DNA of 64,000 bases, taken from NCBI GenBank assembly GCA_023653025.1, contig JAMNXS010000003.1, positions 1-64,000 of the forward strand, read 5' to 3'. Below the pieces are notes generated by a model, which saw nothing but the letters and a program-made list of their open reading frames with translations, made no database searches and had not been told where the DNA came from. This stretch comes from Burkholderiaceae bacterium (GTDB taxonomy: Bacteria; Pseudomonadota; Gammaproteobacteria; Burkholderiales; Burkholderiaceae_D). Positions 45,326-54,166 of this stretch are shown here, piece after piece; position 1 is the stretch's first letter; the number at the start of each line of letters is the position of its first letter. A program made the translations under genes and the position numbers.

Positions 45326-47185
45326 ATGAACCGTTACCCCCTCTGGAAGTACGTGATGATCGCGCTGGTGCTGGCATTCGGCGTGCTATACACGATACCC
45401 AATTTCTTTGGCGAGTCCCCGGCCGTACAGGTCAGCAGCGCCAAGGCAACATTGAAACTGACCCCAGCGGCGACGGATCAGGTGTTGCAGGCCCTGAAGG
45501 TTGCTGCCATTCCCGCCGAAAATGCCTACTACGAGGATCTCGGTAACAACGGCACGGTGCGCGTGCGCTTTGCCAGCACCGACCTCCAGTTCAAGGCCAA
45601 GACCGCGATCGAGCAGGCGCTGAACAAGGACCCGGCCGACCCCAGCTATCTGGTGGCCTTCAACCTGCTGCCGAATACGCCGGCCTGGCTTCAGTCGCTG
45701 CGTGCGCTACCGATGTATCTGGGGCTGGACCTGCGCGGGGGCGTGCATTTCCTGATGCAGGTCGACACGCGGGCCGTGATGACCAAGCGCATGCAGTCGG
45801 TGCAGACGGGCGCTCGCTCGCTGCTGGTCGAAAAGAAGATCCGGTTCGCCGGCCTGTCGCGCGACGGCGAGGCGATCGACATCCGCTTCCGCGACCGCGA
45901 AACGCTGGATGCGGCGCGCGATCTGCTGCGCAACCAGATGCCTGAACTCGCGCTGGTCGACTCAGCAGATGCCGACGGCCTGAAATTGCGCGCAACGCTG
46001 GTTCCGCAGGCGGTCAGGCAGACGCTGGAGGAGGCGGTTCAGCAGAATATCTCGACGCTGTCGAAACGGGTCAACGAACTCGGCGTGGCCGAACCGATCA
46101 TCCAGCGCCAGGGCGCCGACCGCATTGTCGTGCAGCTGCCCGGCGTGCAGGATGTCTCGCGCGCCAAGGACATCATCGGCCGCACCGCGACGCTGGAAGT
46201 GCGGATGGTCGATGAATCGGTTCGCCGCGGCACCGAGGACGGCGCGTCCGTTCCGGTCGGCTCCGAACTGTTCAAGGTCGGCAAAGGCGCGCCGGTCGTA
46301 CTCTATAAGGATCCGGTGATCACCGGCGACTACATCTCGAATGCCGGCGCCGCCTTCGACCAGAACCAGCAGCCGTCGGTCAGCATCGACCTCAACGGCG
46401 ACGGCGGCCGCAAGATGCGTGAGGCCACGCGCAACAAGATCGGCAAGCTGATGGCGATCGTGCTGTTCGAGAAAGGCAAGGGCGAGGTGCTGACGGTAGC
46501 CACCATCCGCGACGAACTCGGCTCGCGCTTCCAGATCACCGGCATGGAGTCGCCGACGGCCGCTTCCGACCTCGCGCTGCTGCTGCGCGCCGGCTCGCTC
46601 GCTGCGCCGATGGAGATCATCGAGGAGCGCACGATCGGTCCGCAACTCGGCGCCGAGAATATCGCGAAAGGCTTCAACTCAACGCTCTACGGTTTTGCCG
46701 CGATCACGGTGTTCATGATTGTCTACTACCTGATCTTCGGCGCCTTCAGCGTCTTCGCGCTGGCCGTCAACGTGATGCTGCTGATCGCCTTGCTTTCGGT
46801 GCTGCAGGCCACGCTCACCTTGCCCGGCATCGCGGCCATTGCGCTCACCCTCGGCATGGCGATAGATGCCAACGTGCTGATCAACGAGCGCATCCGCGAG
46901 GAACTAAGGAACGGCAACTCGCCGCAAGCCGCCATTGCGACCGGCTTCGAGCGCGCATGGGCGACCATTCTTGACTCGAACGTCACCACGCTGATTGCCG
47001 GCGTCGCGTTGCTGATTTTCGGCTCGGGCCCGATCCGCGGCTTTGCGGTCGTGCACTGTCTGGGTATCCTGACGTCGATGTTCTCGGCCGTGCTGGTTGC
47101 TCGCGCATTGGCCAACCTCTGGTATGGCCGCCGCAAGAAATTGACCAGCGTGTCCATCGGACAGGTCTGGAAGCCGAACGCGTAA
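45326..47185 (+). CDS. secD: Protein translocase subunit SecD
   Basis: A 619-residue RND-type membrane protein that uses proton motive force to help protein export through SecYEG. An N-terminal helix (about 8-25) is followed by a large periplasmic region with the GLDLRGGVHFLMQVD signature near 135. The five C-terminal helices begin near residue 455. LTLGMAIDANVLINERIREE, with the essential Asp, is intact near 510. secF follows after 24 bases. Confidence 0.97.
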   Translation: MNRYPLWKYVMIALVLAFGVLYTIPNFFGESPAVQVSSAKATLKLTPAATDQVLQALKVAAIPAENAYYEDLGNNGTVRVRFASTDLQFKAKTAIEQALNKDPADPSYLVAFNLLPNTPAWLQSLRALPMYLGLDLRGGVHFLMQVDTRAVMTKRMQSVQTGARSLLVEKKIRFAGLSRDGEAIDIRFRDRETLDAARDLLRNQMPELALVDSADADGLKLRATLVPQAVRQTLEEAVQQNISTLSKRVNELGVAEPIIQRQGADRIVVQLPGVQDVSRAKDIIGRTATLEVRMVDESVRRGTEDGASVPVGSELFKVGKGAPVVLYKDPVITGDYISNAGAAFDQNQQPSVSIDLNGDGGRKMREATRNKIGKLMAIVLFEKGKGEVLTVATIRDELGSRFQITGMESPTAASDLALLLRAGSLAAPMEIIEERTIGPQLGAENIAKGFNSTLYGFAAITVFMIVYYLIFGAFSVFALAVNVMLLIALLSVLQATLTLPGIAAIALTLGMAIDANVLINERIREELRNGNSPQAAIATGFERAWATILDSNVTTLIAGVALLIFGSGPIRGFAVVHCLGILTSMFSAVLVARALANLWYGRRKKLTSVSIGQVWKPNA

Positions 47186-47209
47186 GCGACGGCCAATTAG
47201 GAGAACATC

Positions 47210-48154
47210 ATGGAATTTTTCCGGATCAAGAAAGACATTCCTTTCATGCGGCATGCGGTGGTGTTCAACGCGATTTCCGCGCTGACCTTCGTCGCTGCCG
47301 TCTTCTTCCTGTTCGCCAAGGGCTTGCATTTGTCGATCGAGTTCACCGGCGGCACGGTGATGGAAGTCTCGTACGCCAAGCCGGCCGACCTCGAGCGCAT
47401 CCGCGGCACGATCGGAGGACTGGGCTTTGCGGACAGCCAGGTGCAGAGCTTCGGCACCGCGCAGGACGTGCTGATCCGCCTGCCGGTGCAGCAGGGCGCG
47501 AATACGGCGCAGGTCAGCACCCGCGTGATGGACGCGCTGAAGGCGGAAGATGCATCGGTGAGCCTGCGGCGCGTGGAGTTCGTCGGGCCGCAAGTCGGCG
47601 AGGAACTGGCCCATGACGGACTGACCGCGCTGGCGTTCGTGGTGATCGGCATCATGATTTACCTGGCCTTCCGCTTCGAGTGGAAATTTGCCGTTGCCGC
47701 GATCATCGCCAACCTGCATGACGTGGTCATCATCCTTGGCTTCTTTGCTTTCTTCCAGTGGGAGTTCTCGCTGACGGTGCTCGCTGCGGTGCTGGCCGTC
47801 CTCGGCTATTCGGTGAACGAATCGGTAGTCGTGTTCGACCGCGTGCGCGAGACGTTCCGGGATCGCCGCTACGGCAAGCTGACCACGGCGGACGTGATGA
47901 ACCACGCGATCACGAGCACCATCTCGCGTACGGTGATCACCCACGGGTCAACCCAGTTGATGGTCCTGTCGATGCTGCTCTTCGGCGGACCGACGCTACA
48001 TTACTTTGCGCTGGCGCTGACCATCGGCATCTTGTTCGGTATCTATTCGTCGGTATTCGTTGCCGCGGCCGTGGCCATGTGGCTGGGCGTCAAGCGGGAG
48101 GATCTGCTCAAACCGGTCAAGCCGAAGGATGAAACCGACGGTGCAGTCGTCTGA
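47210..48154 (+). CDS. secF: Protein translocase subunit SecF
   Basis: A 314-residue partner of SecD with six helices. The N-terminal helix is near residues 15-35, and SIEFTGGTVMEVSY near 40 is the family signature. The helical core has VLAVLGYSVNESVVVFDRVRE. A TAGGAGAA ribosome site precedes the ATG. A perfect rho-independent terminator follows 20 bases after the stop, ending the operon. Confidence 0.97.
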   Translation: MEFFRIKKDIPFMRHAVVFNAISALTFVAAVFFLFAKGLHLSIEFTGGTVMEVSYAKPADLERIRGTIGGLGFADSQVQSFGTAQDVLIRLPVQQGANTAQVSTRVMDALKAEDASVSLRRVEFVGPQVGEELAHDGLTALAFVVIGIMIYLAFRFEWKFAVAAIIANLHDVVIILGFFAFFQWEFSLTVLAAVLAVLGYSVNESVVVFDRVRETFRDRRYGKLTTADVMNHAITSTISRTVITHGSTQLMVLSMLLFGGPTLHYFALALTIGILFGIYSSVFVAAAVAMWLGVKREDLLKPVKPKDETDGAVV

Positions 48155-48174
48155 GCTGCACCACCCTGCCCACG

Positions 48175-48204
48175 AAAGCCGGCGTACGCCGGCTTTTCTT
48201 TTTT
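48175..48204 (+). terminator. Rho-independent terminator of the secDF operon
   Basis: A perfect 10-bp stem (AAAGCCGGCG and its complement, loop TA) at 48175-48196 is followed by a T-rich tract to 48204. The 207 bases from here to the Rpn gene hold no other recognisable feature. Confidence 0.9.
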
Positions 48205-48413
48205 GGCTGTGCGCCGCACTGCTTGTGTGGCCCCGTTGGTCGCCCGACGTGAATTCGGCGCAACACTTGCCGGCCATGCAGCTGCGTTTGATCGCGGAAC
48301 TGAGGTTGCGAGAACAGTTGGCGAACACGGATCGCATGCGTGACTGCACGCTGCGCAGACCGGCAGTTACGGACGGCGTCACGCCGAGCCGAATCGCCTG
48401 AAGCGGAGGCAGT

Positions 48414-49496
48414 GTGGCAGACGACTATGACAGTCCGTGGAAGGAGGCGCTCGAGAACTACTTTGCCGACTTCCTGCAGTTTTATTTCCCTCGGGTGTAT
48501 GCGCAGATCGACTGGAGTACTGCACCCGTGTTTCTCGACCAGGAACTGCGCGCAGTGGTTCAGGACGCCGAACTGGGCAAGCGCGTCGTGGACAAACTGG
48601 TGCGTGTCGGCCGCCACGATGGTCGGACAGGGTGGCTATTCGTCCATCTGGAGATTCAGGGCGAGGCGCAGCAAGCTTTCTCCGAACGGATCTTCGTCTA
48701 TCACTACCGCTTGTACGATCGCTATCGGCAACCCATCGTGAGCCTCGCCCTGCTTGCCGATGACCGGGAAGACTGGCGCCCTGATTATTTCGGTTATGAC
48801 ATGTGCGGCTGCCAGCTGCAATTGCGCTTTCCGGTCGCCAAATTACTCGACTGGGCAGGCAATGACGGCCGCTTGGCCGATAGTCGCAACCCGTTTGCGC
48901 TGATCACCCAAGCCCATCTATCCACCCGAGCGACACGTGGTGATCTGGCGCTGCGCTTGTCAGAAAAATGGCGTTTGGTAAAGAGTTTGTACCGTCGCAA
49001 TTGGGACAAACAGCAGATGATCAATTTATTCAAGGTCATCGACTGGATGATGGCTCTGCCGCCGGAGATGACAACGCAATTCCGGCAAAATCTTGAAACA
49101 CTGGAAAAGGAGATCAGCATGCCTTACATGAGTTCAATCGAACGTCTTGCCCAGGAAGAGGGGTATCAGAAAGGGATGCAACAGGGGATGCAGCAGGGGA
49201 TGCAGCAGGGGATGCAGCAAGGGATGCAGCAAGGGATGCAGCAAGGGATGCAGCAAGGGATGCAGCAAGGGATGCAGCAAGGGATGCAGCAAGGGATGCA
49301 GCAAGGGATGCAGCAAGGGATGCAGCAAGCTCAGTCACGAGTCCTGACGCGCCTGCTGGAGCGTCGCTTCGGGGAGTTGCCCGACTGGGCGGGGGAGCGC
49401 ATCGGGTCGGCCAGCGCATCGGAGATGGACGGCTGGATCGATGCGCTGCTGGGCGCAGATTCGGTCGAACAGGTGTTCGGCATCGGCCGGCATTAA
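48414..49496 (+). CDS. Rpn-family recombination-promoting nuclease, long form (RpnL-like)
   Basis: A 360-residue protein with a PD-(D/E)XK-type nuclease domain (about residues 8-130). Likely active-site residues are Asp60 (VVDKLVRVG) and Glu80-x-Gln82 (FVHLEIQGE), the ExQ variant seen in Rpn proteins. A linker leads to a tract of 13 GMQQ tetrapeptides at about 254-305. The C-terminal DUF4351-like domain is LTRLLERRFGELPDWA to FGIGRH. It starts at GTG after GGAGGC. In E. coli, Rpn long forms are toxic DNases active in phage defence, and the separately translated C-terminal part neutralises them. Base composition is AT-richer than its neighbours (26 of 60 G/C at 48961-49020), which suggests transfer. 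Confidence 0.88.
   Translation: MADDYDSPWKEALENYFADFLQFYFPRVYAQIDWSTAPVFLDQELRAVVQDAELGKRVVDKLVRVGRHDGRTGWLFVHLEIQGEAQQAFSERIFVYHYRLYDRYRQPIVSLALLADDREDWRPDYFGYDMCGCQLQLRFPVAKLLDWAGNDGRLADSRNPFALITQAHLSTRATRGDLALRLSEKWRLVKSLYRRNWDKQQMINLFKVIDWMMALPPEMTTQFRQNLETLEKEISMPYMSSIERLAQEEGYQKGMQQGMQQGMQQGMQQGMQQGMQQGMQQGMQQGMQQGMQQGMQQGMQQGMQQAQSRVLTRLLERRFGELPDWAGERIGSASASEMDGWIDALLGADSVEQVFGIGRH
49119..49496 (+). CDS. Predicted intragenic short form (RpnS-like antitoxin)
   Basis: Inside the Rpn gene and in the same frame, a perfect AAGGAG (49107-49112) stands six bases before an ATG at 49119. Translation from it would give 125 residues beginning MPYMSSIERLAQEEG. The product contains the whole GMQQ repeat and the DUF4351-like end but no nuclease domain. 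This matches the E. coli Rpn systems, where the C-terminal domain is made from an internal start, dimerises through a helix with variable four-residue repeats, and inhibits the long form. Expression here is predicted, not shown. The repeats' own ATG codons could add further minor starts. Confidence 0.65.
   Translation: MPYMSSIERLAQEEGYQKGMQQGMQQGMQQGMQQGMQQGMQQGMQQGMQQGMQQGMQQGMQQGMQQGMQQAQSRVLTRLLERRFGELPDWAGERIGSASASEMDGWIDALLGADSVEQVFGIGRH
49173..49328 (+). repeat. 12-bp tandem repeat, 13 units (GMQQ)
   Basis: Thirteen consecutive units of GGGATGCAGCAA; the first three differ only at A/G positions (first unit GGGATGCAACAG). A diverged GGGTATCAGAAA unit precedes them. Units are in frame, so slippage changes protein length by four residues without a frameshift. 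Confidence 0.97.
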
Positions 49497-49551
49497 TTGC
49501 ACGCCGGTATTCGGAATCCGGTGTTCGAAATCCGTTGCGTTGCAGCGCACA

Positions 49552-49582
49552 CGGCAAAGCCGGCACGCGGCCGGCTTTGCCG
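49552..49582. terminator. 13-bp perfect hairpin between convergent rpn and purB
   Basis: CGGCAAAGCCGGC, loop ACGCG, and its exact complement. There is no T tract on either side, so it may be a bidirectional processing or Rho-linked stop rather than a classical terminator. It shares AAAGCCGGC with the secDF terminator on the other side of the Rpn gene. Confidence 0.6.
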
Positions 49583-49599
49583 GAGCGGCTGCGTGCGGA

Positions 49600-51021
<1,422 letters not shown>

Positions 51022-51084
51022 CCACCCGCGGGCAGCGGATCCGCCCCAGCCCGGCGTAGGCAAGGCGTAGTGATTTGCCAATGA

Positions 51085-51090
51085 TATAAT
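51085..51090 (+). promoter_or_regulatory. Extended -10 promoter for the GST gene
   Basis: Consensus TATAAT preceded by TGA (TGATATAAT), 30 bases before the ATG. Confidence 0.6.
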
Positions 51091-51120
51091 CCGCTTCCCT
51101 GAAATCATCGCCGCTGCCCC

Positions 51121-51732
51121 ATGAAGCTGATTGGATCCCTCGCTAGCCCCTACGTCCGCAAAGTCCGGATCGTGATGGCGGAGAAGCGGCTCGACTACGA
51201 GTTCGTGCTGGAGGATGTCTGGTCTCCACAAACGACCATCAGCCTGTCGAACCCGCTCGGCAAGGTGCCCTGTCTGGTCATGGAAGACGGTGGTGCGATG
51301 TTCGACTCGCGGGTGATCGTCGAGTATCTCGATACGATGTCGCCGGTCGGCAAGCTGATTCCGGCCGCCGGGCGCGAGCGCGCCAGCATCAAGTGCTGGG
51401 AGGCTCTGGCCGATGGCGTCACGGACGCCGCCATCCTGGTCCGCCTCGAACGCACGCAGCGACCGGCGGAGCGGCAGAGCGACGCATGGATGGCGCGCCA
51501 GCTGGACAAAGTTCGCGAGGGCCTGAAGGCCATGGCCCACGGGCTGGGAGACCACGCTTTTTGCGCCGGCAAGCAGTTCACGCTGGCCGATGTCGCCGTC
51601 GGCAGTGCACTGGGCTGGATAGCTTTCCGTTTCCCTGAAATTACGTGGCGCGAAGACCATCCGAACCTGGAGCACCTGTTCGACAAGCTGTCGGACCGGC
51701 CGTCGTTTCGCGACACGATACCGGTCGCCTGA
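51121..51732 (+). CDS. Glutathione S-transferase family protein
   Basis: A 203-residue cytosolic GST. The thioredoxin-like N-terminal domain has SPYVRKVRIVMAEK at residues 9-22 (Ser9 is the likely thiol-activating residue), GKVPCLVMEDG with the cis-Pro near 55, and DSRVIVEYLD that binds the glutathione gamma-glutamyl group. An all-helical C-terminal domain follows, with FTLADVAVGSALG. It resembles the YibF-like group; the substrate is unknown. A strong terminator follows. Confidence 0.92.
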   Translation: MKLIGSLASPYVRKVRIVMAEKRLDYEFVLEDVWSPQTTISLSNPLGKVPCLVMEDGGAMFDSRVIVEYLDTMSPVGKLIPAAGRERASIKCWEALADGVTDAAILVRLERTQRPAERQSDAWMARQLDKVREGLKAMAHGLGDHAFCAGKQFTLADVAVGSALGWIAFRFPEITWREDHPNLEHLFDKLSDRPSFRDTIPVA

Positions 51733-51765
51733 GCCTGCCAATGCAGTGAAGAACGCACAAAACAC

Positions 51766-51795
51766 AACGGAGCCCAAAGGCTCCGTTATGTTTTT
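51766..51795. terminator. Bidirectional terminator between GST and bfr
   Basis: Perfect 9-bp stem AACGGAGCC/GGCTCCGTT with loop CAAA, followed by ATGTTTTT on the plus strand and by GTGTTTTG on the minus strand. It can serve both convergent genes. Confidence 0.85.
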
Positions 51796-51855
51796 CGGCG
51801 GTTCGCCGCGCGGGTGCGCAAGTACCGGATGCGCAGGCAGCACCCTCGGGAGGGA

Positions 51856-52332
51856 TCAGTCCGCGTCGCCCATTTGCGATTGCAGGTAGTTCTGTACGCC
51901 GACCTTGTCGATCAGGTCTTGCTGGGTCTCGATCCAGTCGATGTGCTCCTCGGTATCGTCGAGGATGTGCTGGAACAGTTCGCGTGACACATAATCTCGC
52001 GCCGCTTCGCAGGCGGCGATGCCGTCCTTGACCGTCTGTTGCGAAATCTTTTCCAGTTGCAGGTCGCAGTCGAGCATCTCGGGTACGTTTTCGCCGATCA
52101 TCAATTTGTGCAGCGCCTGCAGATTCGGCAGCCCTTCAAGCATCAGGATGCGGTCGATCAGCTGGTCGGCATGCTTCATTTCCCCGATCGACTCCGCGTA
52201 CTCCTTCTTGCCGAGTTTCTCGAAGCCCCAGTGTTTGTACATGCGCGCATGCAGAAAGTACTGGTTGATGGCGGTCAGTTCGTTGGTCAACTGATCGTTG
52301 AGCAGCTTGATGATGGTGGGATCGCCTTTCAT
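51856..52332 (-). CDS. bfr: Bacterioferritin, haem-binding type
   Basis: A 158-residue subunit of the 24-mer iron store. The haem ligand Met52 is conserved in GEMKHAD. Ferroxidase ligands Glu18, Glu51, His54, Glu94 and His130 are in place, but the residue at position 127, Glu in E. coli Bfr, is Thr here (DDTEEH). This combination resembles the haem-carrying subunit of two-subunit bacterioferritins. The ATG before KGDPTIIKLL follows AAGGAAGAGG; twelve upstream in-frame residues are rejected. It may be the last gene of the iron cluster or have its own promoter in the 94-base gap before it. Confidence 0.94.
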   Translation of the reverse strand: MKGDPTIIKLLNDQLTNELTAINQYFLHARMYKHWGFEKLGKKEYAESIGEMKHADQLIDRILMLEGLPNLQALHKLMIGENVPEMLDCDLQLEKISQQTVKDGIAACEAARDYVSRELFQHILDDTEEHIDWIETQQDLIDKVGVQNYLQSQMGDAD

Positions 52333-52426
52333 CGGTGCCTCTTCCTTGGTGGGTGTCAAATAAACCACGATGTTAACGCAGCCGGACGCGCTTGAAAGCC
52401 CCCCGACTGCATTTCGTTATTGCGAC

Positions 52427-53482
52427 TCATTCGTCATTGGCGAATGGTTCGCACCCAGCATGGATTGCGTCGATCGTCGCGCAGCCGGTCAGCGCCATCG
52501 TCATCTCCAGTTCGTCGCGCAGCAACCGCAGCACATGCGCGACGCCCAGCGGGCCGGCGGCCGCCAGTCCCCACATCGCCGGGCGCCCGACCAGCACCGC
52601 TGTCGCGCCAAGTGCGATGGCCTTGAACGCATGGTCGCCGCTGCGGATGCCGCTGTCGAACAGCAGCAGCGTCGATGCGGGCAGCACTTTCCGCAGACGC
52701 TGCAGCGCGGTCAGCGCCGTCGGCGTACCATCGATTACGCGACCGCCGTGGTTCGAGACGATCAGCCCGTCGCAGCCGAGTCCGATGGCGCGCAGGGCGT
52801 CAGCCTCGTGCAGCAATCCCTTCACCAGCAGCGGCAGCCGCGTCTGCTGTCGCAGCCAGGCGAGGTCATCCCAGCGCGGGGCGATCGCCATCCACCGGTC
52901 GAAGACAGCGCTCCGTTCGTCCGGTATCGCCGGCAACGCAGAGTCGGAGTCGAGGTTCACCGCGCGCACGCCGGCGGGCAGGGCCAGCGTTGCCTGCTTG
53001 ACCGGTGCATCGACGGTAAAGACGATCGCTTCCGCACCCGCTTCCTCCGCCTTGCGGAGCAGACGCAGCGTGGCATCGAGTCCGGCTTGCCAGTACAACT
53101 GGAACCACCAATCGACGCCGGTGGCCGCGATCTCGGCCAGCGGCAGGCTGGCGAGGCTGCTGACGATCATCGTCGACTGCTGCGCTTCGGCAGCCATCGC
53201 GGTACCGACTTCGCCTTGCGGATGGAACAGCCGCTGGTAGGCAATCGGTGCCAGCAGGAACGGATGCGCGAGCGACCGCCCGAACAGTTCGGTGCGCGTG
53301 TGCCCGCCCCGCACGTCGGACAAGGGCCGGGGCATCAGCGGGATGCGGTCGAAGTCGGCCGTGTTGGCCAGCCGCGTGCGTCCCGCGCCGCTGCCGGCAT
53401 CGAGGTAGTCCCGAATCGCAGCGGGCAGGGTGGCCTGCGCGCGGGCGGCATAGTCCGCAATCGAGGCGCAGGTCGCTTCCAT
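52427..53482 (-). CDS. FMN-dependent alpha-hydroxy-acid oxidase
   Basis: A 351-residue enzyme of the lactate/glycolate oxidase TIM-barrel family. FMN- and substrate-binding motifs include PFLLAPIAYQRLFHPQGE near residue 72, FTVDAPV near 150 and the catalytic His in VSNHGGRVIDG near 240. It oxidises an L-2-hydroxyacid to a 2-oxoacid. The ATG shares one base with the stop of the PKHD hydroxylase gene, placing it at the end of the iron-uptake unit. Its role there is unclear. It is unrelated in sequence to glcDEF. Confidence 0.88.
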   Translation of the reverse strand: MEATCASIADYAARAQATLPAAIRDYLDAGSGAGRTRLANTADFDRIPLMPRPLSDVRGGHTRTELFGRSLAHPFLLAPIAYQRLFHPQGEVGTAMAAEAQQSTMIVSSLASLPLAEIAATGVDWWFQLYWQAGLDATLRLLRKAEEAGAEAIVFTVDAPVKQATLALPAGVRAVNLDSDSALPAIPDERSAVFDRWMAIAPRWDDLAWLRQQTRLPLLVKGLLHEADALRAIGLGCDGLIVSNHGGRVIDGTPTALTALQRLRKVLPASTLLLFDSGIRSGDHAFKAIALGATAVLVGRPAMWGLAAAGPLGVAHVLRLLRDELEMTMALTGCATIDAIHAGCEPFANDE

Positions 53483-54162
53483 CAGCTGTCGGCCCATTGC
53501 CGCAGCAGGTTGTGGTAAGTGCCGGTGAGTTTCACGACAGCCTCGGTCTCGCCGATGGTCTCGCGCAGCTGCAGCAGCGCCATATCCATCTCGTAAAGCA
53601 GCCGTCGCCGACCGGCGTCGCGCACCATGCTCTGCATGAACATGAAGCTTGCAACCCGTTCTCCGCGCGTCACGGGCGTGACGCGGTGCACCGACGACGA
53701 CGGGTACAGCACCAGACTGCCGGCCGGCAGCTTGATCGCGTGGGTGCCGAAGGTGTCATCGATCTGCAACTCGCCGCCGTCATAGCTGTCGGGGTCGGAC
53801 AGGAACAGCGTGGCCGACAGGTCGGTGCGCACGTGGCTTCCGTCCGGCGCCTGCCGCATCGCGCCATCGACATGCGCGCCGTAGGTGTTGGCCGCGCCGG
53901 CGTAGCGATTGAAAAAAGGTGGCAGAATCTTCAGCGGCAGCGCGGCTGCGAAGAAAATGGCGTTATGCGACAGTGCCTGCATGACCAGTCGGCGCAGGGA
54001 CGGCAGATGCTGTTCGCCTTCCGCCAGCTGCTGGTTGTTCTTGGCCAACGCGGCTTGCGCGCCGGCCGTGATGCGACCATCCGACCAGCTGGCCTTTGCC
54101 AGCAGCGAGCGGGCGCTTGCCAGTTCGTCGGCCGACAGCAGCGGGTCGATGGTGACGATCAT
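53482..54162 (-). CDS. piuC: PKHD-type Fe(II)/2-oxoglutarate hydroxylase (PiuC-like)
   Basis: A 226-residue dioxygenase of the PKHD family. The iron ligands are His97 and Asp99 (GAHVDG) and His159 (SSVHRVTP), with Arg169 for 2-oxoglutarate. It usually stands next to a TonB-dependent catecholate receptor, as here, four bases after the receptor gene. It is thought to act in iron acquisition, but the physiological substrate is not established. Confidence 0.92.
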   Translation of the reverse strand: MIVTIDPLLSADELASARSLLAKASWSDGRITAGAQAALAKNNQQLAEGEQHLPSLRRLVMQALSHNAIFFAAALPLKILPPFFNRYAGAANTYGAHVDGAMRQAPDGSHVRTDLSATLFLSDPDSYDGGELQIDDTFGTHAIKLPAGSLVLYPSSSVHRVTPVTRGERVASFMFMQSMVRDAGRRRLLYEMDMALLQLRETIGETEAVVKLTGTYHNLLRQWADS

Positions 54163-54166
54163 GGCT

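Noticed and set aside
49173-49328. Tandem array considered as a CRISPR
   Set aside because: Units are contiguous 12-mers with no spacers and lie in frame inside a gene.
49114-49566. Minus-strand frame with an Ala-Ala-Ser-Leu type repeat
   Set aside because: It is the reverse reading of the GMQQ repeat and has no start context.
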